A stretch of DNA of 64,000 nucleotides from contig NZ_FOIJ01000003.1 in the NCBI RefSeq assembly GCF_900111745.1, positions 372,001 to 436,000 on the forward strand, written 5' to 3'. Shown here piece by piece: positions 8,565 through 17,619 of this stretch (position 1 is the stretch's first letter; every line of letters begins with the position of its first letter). Source of the stretch: Stigmatella erecta. Its GTDB lineage: Bacteria > Myxococcota > Myxococcia > Myxococcales > Myxococcaceae. Both the position numbers and the translations under genes were made by a program. The notes under the pieces are model-generated. The model did not search any database and was not told the origin of the DNA. It saw only the letters and a list, made by a program, of their open reading frames with translations.

Positions 8565-8646
8565 TTCACGGAAGTGAGCGCCGGGGCTCCGCCCCCTTCG
8601 CCCCCCCTGTTCACGGCGAAACCCCGCCGTCCTGGAAAAACCCAGG
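8565..8646 (+). other. Four consecutive short hairpins, possible structured RNA
   Basis: Reading the plus strand: TTCAC-GGAA-GTGAG (8565-8578, GNRA-type loop, one G-U pair), GGGGC-TCC-GCCCC (8583-8595), ACGGCG-AAACCC-CGCCGT (8613-8630), CCTGG-AAAAAC-CCAGG (8631-8646). Four nearly abutting stems in 82 nt, with A-rich loops in a GC-rich background, suggest a folded leader or small RNA. Chance pairing in GC-rich DNA is the alternative. Confidence 0.35.
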
Positions 8647-8686
8647 GCTATTGAACCGCCTGCCCCGTCCCCCCCCAATGGCAACC

Positions 8687-8707
8687 GGATTTCCGGAACC
8701 GGAATCC
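8687..8707. repeat. Operator-like inverted repeat upstream of the subtilase
   Basis: GGATTTCCGG (8687-8696), AA, CCGGAATCC (8699-8707): an inverted repeat with one unpaired T, ending 77 bases before the subtilase ATG. No known regulator is assigned. Confidence 0.35.
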
Positions 8708-8784
8708 GTTCGGGCTGGGGACCCGCCACCGACAGAACACGCACGTCCGAACGCTCATCGCTCAAGAGAAAGCAGGCATTGCTC

Positions 8785-11700
8785 ATGATGGGTTGGATGA
8801 AGCCGGGGGCGCTGGTGGCCCTGATCCTCGGACCGCTCCTGACGGTCCAGGGGTGCACGAAGAAGGAAGAGCCAGGAGCCGCCCCGCCCCGCGCGCCCCG
8901 CCTGGCCCCACACTCGCGCGCGCTGGCCTCCGGGGCTCAAGTCCTTCGAGCGCCGGAGGGGGCCGAATACGTCGAGGGCCAGGTGCTGGTGCGATTCAAG
9001 AAGGGCACCGGGCACTCCCTGGCCGCGGCCGCCCACGCCCGGCTGGGGGCGCAAGTGCTGCGCACGTACCGCTCCCTGCCCGGGTGGCAGCTCGTCACGG
9101 TGCCCAAGGCGTCCCTGAAGGACACCCTGGCGGCGTACCGGAAGGATCCCAGCGTCGAGCACGTGGAGCCCAACCTCGTCTACCGCCTCAGCGCGCTGCC
9201 CAATGATCCCCGCTTCGGAGACCTCTGGGGCCTGCACAACACCGGGCAGGCGGGGGGCACGGCCGACGTCGACATCAACGCCCCGGAGGCCTGGGAGCTG
9301 ACCCGGGGCAGCCGCGCCGCGGGCGTCATCGCGGTCATCGACACCGGCCTCGACTACACCCACGCGGACCTCCAGGCCAACCTGTGGACCAACCCGGGCG
9401 AGGTGCCGGGCAACCACGTGGACGACGATGGCAACGGCTTCATCGACGACGTCCACGGCATCAACGCCATCACCCTCAGCGGCGATCCGATGGATGACAA
9501 CGAGCACGGCACGCACTGCGCGGGCACCATCGCCGGGGCGGGCCACAACACCACCGGCGTGGTGGGGGTGAACTGGTCCGCCCAGCTCATGGCCTGCAAG
9601 TTCCTGGATGCCGGAGGCAGCGGCACCCTGGCGGATGCCGTCACCTGCCTCGACTACGTCCACCAGATGAAGACGCGGACCGCCCAGCCGGTCAACATCG
9701 TCGCCACCAACAACTCGTGGGGAGGCGGGGCCTACTCGCTGGCGTTGCAAGAGGCCATCACCCAGCAACGCGACGACGGCACCCTCTTCGTGACCGCAGC
9801 GGGCAACAACGCCACCGACAACGACTCCCTGGCCGCGTACCCGGGCAATTACTTTCTCTCCAACATCCTCTCCGTGGCCGCGCACGACCGGGACGATGCG
9901 CTCGCGGACTTCTCCAGCTATGGCCAGCGCACCGTGCACCTCGCGGCGCCGGGGGTCGACATCGTCAGCACCGTGCCGGGCAGCGGGTATGAGGCGTTCG
10001 ATGGCACCTCGATGGCCACCCCGCATGTGGCCGGCGTGATTGGACTGCTCAAGGCCCAGGATCCGGACCGCGACTGGCGGCAGCTCAAGAACCTGGTGCT
10101 CGCCGGCGCGGTGAACTCCGCCGCCGCCCAGGGCAAGACGCTGACGGGCAAGCGGCTGCGCGCCTCGGACACGGGCGGCAAGGGCTCGCTCACGTGCAAC
10201 AACCAGGTCTTCTCCAGCCGGGTGCGGCCCCTCCAGTCCACCGCCTCCGTGACCACGCAGGAGCCGCTGCAGATCGTCGCCTACCACATCAACTGCGACG
10301 CACCGGCGGGCGTGCTGGCCGTCACCGTGACGCCCGGCAACGAGACGTTCCTGCTCCAGGACAACGGGCAGCACGGGGACGAGGCGGCCGGAGACGGCAT
10401 GTACACCGGCTATTTCGAGCCGGGCGCCCCGGGCACCTATACCCTGACGCTGCCGGACGGGGAGACGCTGAACGTCCAGACGGCCCTGAGCTACGTGCGC
10501 ACGGAGGTGCCCCTGGAGTGGCGCACGTTCGCGGGGACCTCCCTGGAGCAGGGAGACGACACTGTCACGCCCCTCTCCAGCCCCTTCCCCATCCCGTTCG
10601 CCCAGGGGCCCGGGCAGAGCCTGCTGAACATCAGCATGAACGGCGTGCTGTCCTTCAGCAGCACGGAGATTGGCTTCACCAACGTCGCGCTGCCGGACTC
10701 GGGCCACACCACGCTGGTGGCGCCCTTCTGGGATGATCTCTACCCAGGCCCCACCCCCGGGGACAACGTGTACTGGGGCGTGCGGGGCGTGGCCCCCCGC
10801 CGGGAGCTCGTGGTGGAGTGGCGCAACGTCCACCACCGGGACACCCGCGCGGATGATCCCGCCGACACCCTGACCTTCCAGGTGGTCTTCTTCGAGGACA
10901 AGGCGGACATCCTCTTCAATTATCAGGACGTGCTCGTCAACCACCCGGACCTGGACCAGGGCGCGAGCGCCACCGTGGGCATCCAGACCGCCGGGCTGGC
11001 CGCGGTCCAGCACAGCAGCAACGCACCCACCCTGCGGAGCGGCACGGCGCTGCTGTGGCGCCTCCAGACGCCCAGCACCGCCCCGGTGGTCCAGCCGCTC
11101 TCGGTCACCCCGGACACGCTCACCGAGGGAGACCCCGTCACCCTCACGATGTCCTTCAGCGATGCGGACGGGGACACGGACGGCCCCTGGACGGTCCAGT
11201 TCGACACGGACTTCCCCGGCTGGTTCACCCCGGACATCGTCCATGAAACCGCCCAGCAGGGCAGCCTCTCCGCCTCGGCGCCGGTGTACGCGAGCGGAAC
11301 GGTCCTGATGGCGGTGCGCGTCACGGATGCCAGCGGAACCCGCTCCCTCGTGGAGAAGTTCCCCGTCACCGTGGCCGACGTGGCCCCCGTGCTCGACAGC
11401 CTCGTTACCGCCGGTGCTGCCCAGGAAAACAGGCCCACCGCCCTCACCGTCTCCTTCTCGGATCCAGGGCTGGATGCGCCCTGGAAGGTGGAGTGGGACC
11501 TCGACCACGATGGCGTCACCTTCTCGCCGGACCGGGTGTCCACCGTCTCCTCGGCCGGAAACGTCACCCTCGAGCACCTCTTCCCCCAGGATGGCACCTT
11601 CACCGTCGCCGCGCGCATCACCGACAAGGACGGGGTGCGGAGCAACGTCCAGGTGCTGGCCGTCACCGTCGAGGACCTGGCCCCCGCGCTGAGCGCCCTT

Positions 11701-14154
11701 CAAGGCAACACGTCACTGACCGAGGGCAGCGCCTTCCAGCTCACCTCCTCCTTCAGCAATCCGGGCGACACCGCCGCGCCGTGGAAGGTCCAATGGGACT
11801 ACGACTACGACGGGACCACCTTCACCGTGGATGCGGAGGAATCCCGGCTCACCGATGGGGCCATCACCCTCTCCGGCATCGCCTCGGACTCGGGCGCACG
11901 CCCGTATGCCCTGCGCGTGGTGGATGCCGATGGCAGCATCTCCGAGGTGCGCACCCTCACGCTGGACATCGCCGAGGCCCACCCGCACGCGGCGGAGCTG
12001 AAGGCCCTGGTCCTCACGGGCGGAGGAATGGAGCCCTCCACGATGACCTTTGATCTGCGCGCACACAGCGGCGCGGAGGAGTCCTCCGCCGATCCCCTCA
12101 AGGCGTTCCTGTGGGACTTCGAGGGCGATGGCACGTTCGATGCCCTGACCTCCACGCCCTACGCCCTGCACACCTTCCGCGACAACGCGGCCGGAGGGCA
12201 GCCCTTCACCACCGTCGTGCGCGTGATGGATGAGGACAGCTACACCGAGCTGTCCATCCCCGTCCCGGTCCAGAACGTGGTCCCCACCTTGGCACCGCCC
12301 GCCCCGGTGGAGGCCGTGGAGGGCAGCCTGCTCGCGCTGCGGCTCACGGCCACGGACCCCGGCTCGGACACGCTGACCTTCAGCGCCAGCGGCGCCCCGG
12401 AGGGCCTGAACGTGACGGCCGATGGCCTGCTGCTGTGGACGCCCCGCTTCGCGCAGGGCAGCGGCGAGGGGAAGCCCCACACCGTCACCGTCACCGTCAC
12501 CGATGACGATGGTGCCTCGGACTCGAAGGCCCTCACCCTCACCGTCCGGTGGAAGGACGCCGATGGCGATGGGATGGCGGACAGCTGGGAGGAGGCGCAC
12601 GGCCTGGATCCCGCGCGCGACGACGCGGCCGAGGACCGGGACGGCGACGGGGTGAACAACCTCGAGGAGTTCCTCTCCGAGCACGGGGGGCTGCTCCTCC
12701 CCGAGGCGGCCGTGGCCCACGCGCCCTTGTCTGGCACCCAGGTGGATGCGCCCGAGCTGGTGCTCACCACGGAGAACGTGACGGAGGCGGGCCACCTCAC
12801 CACGGTGCGCTACCAGTTCCAGCTCTTCGCCGGCTGGGACTTCACCCAGCCGGTCCGCGACGTCACGGTGGACCAGACCCCGGGGGCCACCACCTCGGCC
12901 ACGCTGACGGATGGCACGGAGAGCGAGACGCTGGAGGACCTCACGGACAACGCCTCCTATACCTGGCGCGTGCGCGCCACGGATGAGGCGCTCCACGGCC
13001 CCTGGAGCGTGCTGCAGTCCATCACCTTCAACCCCGTCAACGATGCCCCGGGCGCCCCGCGTCCGGCCCACCCCCTGGACGGGACGCAGGTGTCCACCGG
13101 CACGCCCACGCTCATCACCGACAACGCGCTCGATATCGACGATGAGGTGCTCACCTATACATTCACGCTCGCCACGGACCCGGAGCTGCGCCAGCCGCTG
13201 CTCACTTCCCATACCACCGTGGCGGGCGCTCACGGCAGCACGGCCTGGACCGTGCCTTCGGCCCTCGCGCCCGCCACCACGTATTACTGGCGGGTCACGG
13301 CGGAGGATCCCCACGGGGCCACGGCCCACAGCCCCGTGGCCTCCTTCTCCACCGCCCTCGGCCGTCCGTCCAACCATGAGCCGGGCCTGCCCGGGCTCGC
13401 GGAGCCGTCCGCCGACGGCCACGTGGCCTCGTTCACCCCCACGCTCGTGGCCCATGCCGCGCAGGATGCCGATGGGGACACGCTCTCCTATGTCTTCGAG
13501 CTCGACACCACCGCGCGCTTCAGCACCCCGGACCACCCGGTCTCTCCGCCCGTGGCCCTGGACGCGGACGGCCAGGTGCGCTGGCGGACGCCCGAGCTGA
13601 AGGAGAACACGCGCTACTTCTGGCGCATCCGGGCGCTGGATGGCTTCTCCGCGAGCGAGTGGGCGCTCAACGCGTTCATCGTCAACACGCGCAATGACGC
13701 CCCCTCGGCCCCCGTCGCGCTCAATCCCTCCGACGCCATCATCTCCAGCCGCACGCCCACCCTGCGAATCCAGAACGCCGTGGACCCCGAGGGGGATGAG
13801 CTCACCTACATCTTCGAGGTGCGGCGGGCCGATGGGAGGCTGGTGGCCTCGGGCCAGGGTGTGACCGAGGAGGGCCAGGCCCAGACGCGCTTCACCCTCC
13901 CCGACCAGCTCCACCGGGGCGGGACGTATGTCTGGACCGCCTACGCGACGGACTCCTCCGGAACCGCGGGGCCCCGTTCCGCCAAGGCCCGCTTCAGGGT
14001 CCACCGGGGCTCGGACCGCACGCCGGGCTCCGATGACCGCTACGGGGGATGCAGCACGGGCGGCGGCGCGGTGGGAAGCCTCCTGCCGCTGGTGGCCCTG
14101 GGGCTCGGGCGGCTTCGCCGGTCCCGCCGCGCGCCCCGGAGCCGTCCGGACTGA
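8785..14154 (+). CDS. Giant subtilisin-like (S8) surface protease with lipobox and MYXO-CTERM-like tail
   Basis: 1789 residues from the ATG at 8785 (AGCAGG 8 bases upstream). The N-terminus is a lipoprotein signal ending LLTVQGC (Cys24). Next is an I9-like propeptide (about 62-135) and the S8 catalytic domain with Asp186 (VIDTGLDYTHADL), His241 (NEHGTHCAGTIAG) and Ser409 (GTSMATPHVAGV). Then come a beta-sandwich region (about 480-760), several PKD-like repeats, and a Ca-binding segment (DADGDGMADSWEEAHGLDP, then DRDGDGVNN). Three to four Fn3-like repeats follow, each starting near N(D/E)AP.AP...P. The end, GGCSTGGGAVGSLLPLVALG plus RLRRSRR, is a Cys-Gly motif, a hydrophobic helix and a basic tail, as in MYXO-CTERM sorting signals. 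It should act at the cell surface, degrading proteins or prey. Carrying both N- and C-terminal anchors is odd. Confidence 0.92.
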   Translation: MMGWMKPGALVALILGPLLTVQGCTKKEEPGAAPPRAPRLAPHSRALASGAQVLRAPEGAEYVEGQVLVRFKKGTGHSLAAAAHARLGAQVLRTYRSLPGWQLVTVPKASLKDTLAAYRKDPSVEHVEPNLVYRLSALPNDPRFGDLWGLHNTGQAGGTADVDINAPEAWELTRGSRAAGVIAVIDTGLDYTHADLQANLWTNPGEVPGNHVDDDGNGFIDDVHGINAITLSGDPMDDNEHGTHCAGTIAGAGHNTTGVVGVNWSAQLMACKFLDAGGSGTLADAVTCLDYVHQMKTRTAQPVNIVATNNSWGGGAYSLALQEAITQQRDDGTLFVTAAGNNATDNDSLAAYPGNYFLSNILSVAAHDRDDALADFSSYGQRTVHLAAPGVDIVSTVPGSGYEAFDGTSMATPHVAGVIGLLKAQDPDRDWRQLKNLVLAGAVNSAAAQGKTLTGKRLRASDTGGKGSLTCNNQVFSSRVRPLQSTASVTTQEPLQIVAYHINCDAPAGVLAVTVTPGNETFLLQDNGQHGDEAAGDGMYTGYFEPGAPGTYTLTLPDGETLNVQTALSYVRTEVPLEWRTFAGTSLEQGDDTVTPLSSPFPIPFAQGPGQSLLNISMNGVLSFSSTEIGFTNVALPDSGHTTLVAPFWDDLYPGPTPGDNVYWGVRGVAPRRELVVEWRNVHHRDTRADDPADTLTFQVVFFEDKADILFNYQDVLVNHPDLDQGASATVGIQTAGLAAVQHSSNAPTLRSGTALLWRLQTPSTAPVVQPLSVTPDTLTEGDPVTLTMSFSDADGDTDGPWTVQFDTDFPGWFTPDIVHETAQQGSLSASAPVYASGTVLMAVRVTDASGTRSLVEKFPVTVADVAPVLDSLVTAGAAQENRPTALTVSFSDPGLDAPWKVEWDLDHDGVTFSPDRVSTVSSAGNVTLEHLFPQDGTFTVAARITDKDGVRSNVQVLAVTVEDLAPALSALQGNTSLTEGSAFQLTSSFSNPGDTAAPWKVQWDYDYDGTTFTVDAEESRLTDGAITLSGIASDSGARPYALRVVDADGSISEVRTLTLDIAEAHPHAAELKALVLTGGGMEPSTMTFDLRAHSGAEESSADPLKAFLWDFEGDGTFDALTSTPYALHTFRDNAAGGQPFTTVVRVMDEDSYTELSIPVPVQNVVPTLAPPAPVEAVEGSLLALRLTATDPGSDTLTFSASGAPEGLNVTADGLLLWTPRFAQGSGEGKPHTVTVTVTDDDGASDSKALTLTVRWKDADGDGMADSWEEAHGLDPARDDAAEDRDGDGVNNLEEFLSEHGGLLLPEAAVAHAPLSGTQVDAPELVLTTENVTEAGHLTTVRYQFQLFAGWDFTQPVRDVTVDQTPGATTSATLTDGTESETLEDLTDNASYTWRVRATDEALHGPWSVLQSITFNPVNDAPGAPRPAHPLDGTQVSTGTPTLITDNALDIDDEVLTYTFTLATDPELRQPLLTSHTTVAGAHGSTAWTVPSALAPATTYYWRVTAEDPHGATAHSPVASFSTALGRPSNHEPGLPGLAEPSADGHVASFTPTLVAHAAQDADGDTLSYVFELDTTARFSTPDHPVSPPVALDADGQVRWRTPELKENTRYFWRIRALDGFSASEWALNAFIVNTRNDAPSAPVALNPSDAIISSRTPTLRIQNAVDPEGDELTYIFEVRRADGRLVASGQGVTEEGQAQTRFTLPDQLHRGGTYVWTAYATDSSGTAGPRSAKARFRVHRGSDRTPGSDDRYGGCSTGGGAVGSLLPLVALGLGRLRRSRRAPRSRPD

Positions 14155-14178
14155 CAGGCTCAGGCAGGACATGACGCC

Positions 14179-14210
14179 CCGGGCACCGCACGAAGGGGTG
14201 CGGTGCCCGG
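14179..14210. terminator. Bidirectional terminator hairpin
   Basis: CCGGGCACCGCAC (14179-14191), loop GAAGGG, GTGCGGTGCCCGG (14198-14210): a perfect 13 bp stem between the convergent subtilase and HAD genes. No U-run. Confidence 0.7.
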
Positions 14211-14218
14211 CCACGCGC

Positions 14219-15253
14219 CTACTTCTTGCGGTCCTTGTGGGTGCGCGGCAGGGCGTGGGCCACCAGCGCGAGGTAGTCCACCGCCTGCACCCGGGGAGGC
14301 GGGGGCGGCGTGCCGAGGGCGGCCAGGCGCTTGGTGAAGGCGGCGATGATGTCTGGCACCGGCCGCATCGCCTGCAAGAGGCCGTTGGGCCCGTCCAGCG
14401 CCTGGGACAGCGCCACCGCGGCCTGTTGCAGCGGCAGGCCGCGCCGCAGCAGATCCTGGAACGAGTTGGACAGGGTGATGATGTTGTGCCCCGCCGTCTG
14501 CACCATCTCCACGGCGATCTTGATGACCTGCGGGGCCGTCAGGTGCCCATCCGCCAGCAGCACCAGCGCCGCCTGGAAGTAGTTGAAGATGGGCACCACG
14601 CGCGGGCCATACGCCGCGAAGTGGGCCGGCGGCGTCAGCCGGTCCAGGTGGATGAAGATGCGGCGCACGGGGTCCGCCACGGGGATCTTCTTCCAGGCCT
14701 GGCGCACCCGCTCGGCGTCATCCGGGTAGACGGAGCCTGCCTCCATCACCTGGTTGAGCACGCGCTCGTCCACCCGTCCGGCGATGAGGTCCGCATAGAG
14801 CGAGTAGATGAACGCATCGGCCTCCGCGTCATCCCCGAAGAGCACCTCCTCGGCCTCGACGGGGGCGCTCGCCCGGCTCTCCAGGATGGCGGGCAGCTTG
14901 TAGCCCACCTGCCCGCGCAGCGCCCGGAAGCGCCCGCGCAGCAGGTTGCCCACGTTGTCCTTGAGGACGAACTCGTCCCACTTCACCCCGTCCAGCTTGA
15001 GCTTCTCCTCCAGCACCGCGCGCATCTGCGTGGGGCTGCCGGAGACGATGCACAGCCGGGAGTCACCCTTGTCCGCCAGCTCCTTGATGAGCGCGGAGGC
15101 CCCCGGCACGGCCACCTTCTGGTGGGCCTTCTGCATCGCGGTGCGCACCAGGTCCCGGAACGAGTCGAAGTCCGTGCGCAGGTATGTCTTGTCCAGGTCC
15201 CACCGGTAGATGCGCTTCGGCGGCGGGGGATCGATGCGGTCCGGCAGGCTCAC
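14219..15253 (-). CDS. HAD-superfamily, App1-like phosphatase-domain protein
   Basis: 344 residues from a GTG at 15253. Probably a phosphohydrolase; the substrate is not readable. Features: the HAD nucleophile motif YRWDLDKTYLRTD (DxDxT), motif II SGSPTQM, FVLKDN, the lysine in QVGYKLPAIL, and the acidic motif LFGDDAEADAF. This order resembles phosphatidate phosphatases of the App1 (DUF2183) type. The C-terminal half (about 190-344) is helical with no motif I recognise. The GTG overlaps the plsX stop (GTGA), so it is translated after plsX. A role in phospholipid metabolism is inferred from that coupling. Confidence 0.7.
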   Translation of the reverse strand: MSLPDRIDPPPPKRIYRWDLDKTYLRTDFDSFRDLVRTAMQKAHQKVAVPGASALIKELADKGDSRLCIVSGSPTQMRAVLEEKLKLDGVKWDEFVLKDNVGNLLRGRFRALRGQVGYKLPAILESRASAPVEAEEVLFGDDAEADAFIYSLYADLIAGRVDERVLNQVMEAGSVYPDDAERVRQAWKKIPVADPVRRIFIHLDRLTPPAHFAAYGPRVVPIFNYFQAALVLLADGHLTAPQVIKIAVEMVQTAGHNIITLSNSFQDLLRRGLPLQQAAVALSQALDGPNGLLQAMRPVPDIIAAFTKRLAALGTPPPPPRVQAVDYLALVAHALPRTHKDRKK

Positions 15254-16302
15254 CGGGGCAGGCCTTCCTGGATGGCGGTGCCGAGCTGGTGCGCCACGGC
15301 CTTGGCCGCCACCTTGCCCGCGTTGGTGATGGCGCGCGCCTTCGAACGCCCATGCGCCTTGATGAAGATGCGGTCGAAGCCGAGCACCGGCGCCCCGCCG
15401 TACTGCTCCCAGTCGGTGATGTCCTTGATGCGCTGGATGCCGCTGGAGAGCATGGCCAGCCCCGCGCGCCAGCGCAGCTTCTCCTTGTAGGCGTACTGGG
15501 CCAGCTCCACCACCGTGTCGTGCACGCCCTCCAGCATCTTCAGGCACACGTTGCCCATGAAGCCGTCCGTGACGATGACGTCCACGGTGCCCTTGGGAAT
15601 GTCCACGCCCTCCACGTTGCCCACGAAGTTCACGCCCGCCATGCTGGACAGGCGCGCGTGCGCCTCCACCACCCGGGGCGGCCCCTTCTGCGGCTCCACC
15701 CCGTTGGAGAGCAGCGCCACCTTGGGGCGCTCGTTGCGGGAGATGATGCGCGCGTACGCCGAGCCCATCACCGCGAAGGTGACCAGGTCCTCCGCCGTGG
15801 CCTCCACCGTGGCCCCCACGTCCAGGATGAGGGAGAACGGATCCTCCTTCTCCCCGCGGGTGCCGCGCGTGGGGTACACCGCCGCCAGCGCCGCCCGGCG
15901 CACCCCGGGAATGAGCTGGAAGAAGCGCGCGCACGCCAGCACGCACGCCCCCGTGTTGCCCGCGGAGACGAGCGCGTGCGCCTCGCCCTCGGCGACGAGC
16001 TGGGCGGCCACCGCCACCGAGGCGTTCTTCTTGCGCGCCAGCGCCTCGCCCGGCTTCTCGTCCATGGCGATGAACTCGCTCACGTGCTGCACGGAGATGC
16101 GCTCGGCGCGGTGCTTCGTCTCGGCGAGCACCGCGTCGATGGCATCGCGGTCTCCCACCAGCAGCGCGTGGATGTGGGGCGACTCCAAGGAGAGCTGCGC
16201 GGCACCCCGCACCACCTCCTCGGGTCCGTGATCGCTGCCCATCACATCGAAGGCAATGGTGATGTCCTTGAGGTCCTGCGACGTGCCCACCATGTCCCCC
16301 AT
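15250..16302 (-). CDS. plsX: Phosphate acyltransferase PlsX
   Basis: 350 residues. Converts acyl-ACP plus phosphate to acyl-phosphate, the donor for PlsY in making lysophosphatidate; a peripheral membrane enzyme. Recognised by ITIAFDVMGSDHGPEEVVRG at the N-terminus, ALVSAGNTGACV, LDVGATVEATAEDLVTFA, VIVTDGFMGNVCLKMLEG, and the C-terminal YGGAPVLGFDRIFIKAHGRS. Length is typical. MGDMVGTS has two possible starts (16302 and 16293); the first is used. The usual partners rpmF and fabH are absent. Instead plsX starts one base after an MFS transporter gene and overlaps the HAD gene, at the end of the gliding-motility operon. Confidence 0.95.
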   Translation of the reverse strand: MGDMVGTSQDLKDITIAFDVMGSDHGPEEVVRGAAQLSLESPHIHALLVGDRDAIDAVLAETKHRAERISVQHVSEFIAMDEKPGEALARKKNASVAVAAQLVAEGEAHALVSAGNTGACVLACARFFQLIPGVRRAALAAVYPTRGTRGEKEDPFSLILDVGATVEATAEDLVTFAVMGSAYARIISRNERPKVALLSNGVEPQKGPPRVVEAHARLSSMAGVNFVGNVEGVDIPKGTVDVIVTDGFMGNVCLKMLEGVHDTVVELAQYAYKEKLRWRAGLAMLSSGIQRIKDITDWEQYGGAPVLGFDRIFIKAHGRSKARAITNAGKVAAKAVAHQLGTAIQEGLPR

Positions 16303-16303
16303 C

Positions 16304-17611
16304 TTACGGGCTTTGCCGCGCGCCCGCGTCCGCCATTCGCATGCGCGACACCAATCCCAGTGCCAGGGCCGCGCCCACCCCCAGCATCCCCGCCGCCGTG
16401 CCATACGGCATGGCCGGGCCAAAGCGGGTGAAGAACCATCCTCCCAGCGCCGGACCCAGAATCCGCCCCAGGGAGCTGAAGGCTTGATAGGTACCCAACA
16501 CAGCCCCCTGCCGCTCCGCCGGCGCGTGCAGGGACACCACCGCGGACAGGGAGGGGTGGGTGAAGGCCGAGCCCACCGCCAACAGCCCCATGGCCGGGAA
16601 GAGCCAGCCATAGGTGGGCGCCAGCGGTAGCACGGCGAGTCCCAGTGCTGTCACCGCGAATCCCACCCCCACCAGCACCGCCTCCCGGCCCGTCCGGGAG
16701 CCCGTGCCGGGCGCGGGGTGCCGGTCCGGCAGCAGCCTCCGGAGCAGCCCGCCCTGCAGCACGGCCGACAGCACGCCCACCAGGGCGAACAGCCAGCCGG
16801 TGCGGAGGCTGGCCTGGGCCAGCGCCTCCGGGCTCGCGCTGGCGCCGAGGAAGAAGAGCCCCCCCTCCAGCGGCACCGGCCCCGAGGAGAGGAACCGGGA
16901 GAGGAGGAACACCGAGAAGGTGCCCTCCATCTGCGCGAAGGCGGTGGTGAACAGCAGGATGAGGGCCAGGCACCGGCCCACCACCGGCAGCCGCAGCGCG
17001 CCGAGGGCCCCACGCACCGAGCGCACCGGTGCCCCCGGCGAGCGGCCCTGCTGGAGGGACTCCGGCAGGAAGAGGTAGGTGACGAGCAGGTTGAGCCCCG
17101 CGAGCCCCGCGGCGAACAGGCCAATGGCCAGGTTGCCGCCCCAGGCCCCCAGGAAACCACCCAGCGCCGGGCCCAGCACGAAGCCCAGGCCAAACGCGGC
17201 GCCGATGAGCCCCATGCCCTTGGCACGCTCCTCGGGACGGGTGACATCCGCCACGTACGCCTGGGCGGTGGCGATGTTGCCCCCGCTCACCCCGTCGATG
17301 ATGCGCGCCAGGAACAGCAGCGGCAGCGAGTGGGCGAAGGCGAACAGCACATAGCCGGCCAGGGAGCCCGCCAGGCTCACGAGGAGCACGGGCCTGCGGC
17401 CATACCGGTCCGACAGCCGCCCCAGCACCGGGGCGAACAGCAGCTGCATCAGCGAGTACACGGACACCAGCAGCCCCGCCGTGAAGGCCGAGGCGCCGAA
17501 CTTCACTCCGTACACCCCCAGCTGCGGGATGAGGATGCCGAACCCGATGAGGTCCAGCGCCACGATACCAAAGACGGCGCGCAGGGATGCGCGCCGGGCA
17601 GGCTCCTCCAT
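16304..17611 (-). CDS. MFS transporter, TetA/multidrug-like, 12 membrane helices
   Basis: 435 residues, inner membrane, probably a proton-coupled exporter. The first helix (FGIVALDLIGFGILIPQLGVY) and the loop 2-3 signature GRLSDRYGRRPVLLVSL are typical of TetA-like drug:H+ antiporters. The motif-C region GLIGAAFGLGFVLGPALGGF in helix 5 is characteristic of exporters. A second six-helix half follows a loop at about 190-215. The ATG at 17611 was chosen over one 22 codons upstream because the latter would lie inside gltC. The gap to gltC is 8 bp, and the gap to plsX is 1 bp. The substrate is unknown. Confidence 0.87.
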   Translation of the reverse strand: MEEPARRASLRAVFGIVALDLIGFGILIPQLGVYGVKFGASAFTAGLLVSVYSLMQLLFAPVLGRLSDRYGRRPVLLVSLAGSLAGYVLFAFAHSLPLLFLARIIDGVSGGNIATAQAYVADVTRPEERAKGMGLIGAAFGLGFVLGPALGGFLGAWGGNLAIGLFAAGLAGLNLLVTYLFLPESLQQGRSPGAPVRSVRGALGALRLPVVGRCLALILLFTTAFAQMEGTFSVFLLSRFLSSGPVPLEGGLFFLGASASPEALAQASLRTGWLFALVGVLSAVLQGGLLRRLLPDRHPAPGTGSRTGREAVLVGVGFAVTALGLAVLPLAPTYGWLFPAMGLLAVGSAFTHPSLSAVVSLHAPAERQGAVLGTYQAFSSLGRILGPALGGWFFTRFGPAMPYGTAAGMLGVGAALALGLVSRMRMADAGARQSP

Positions 17612-17619
17612 GCTCCCGC

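Larger units (their letters stand above)
8390..8784. other. 395 bp divergent intergenic region
   Basis: No convincing ORF lies between pcnB (leftward) and the subtilase (rightward). It holds a candidate rightward promoter (8408-8436), a series of short hairpins (8565-8646) and an imperfect operator-like repeat (8687-8707), each listed separately. Confidence 0.6.

Noticed and set aside
8755-11703. 982-codon open frame opposite the giant subtilase
   Set aside because: Composition (Gly/Val/Arg/His repeats) and lack of any motif mark it as the antisense frame of a very GC-rich gene.
13020-14000. Repeated DNA blocks as a possible recombination array
   Set aside because: They are the Fn3-like protein repeats of the subtilase; similarity is at the protein level and imperfect in DNA.
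15254-15946. Upstream extension of the HAD-protein frame
   Set aside because: It runs through plsX in another frame; the GTG at 15253, coupled to the plsX stop, is the real start.
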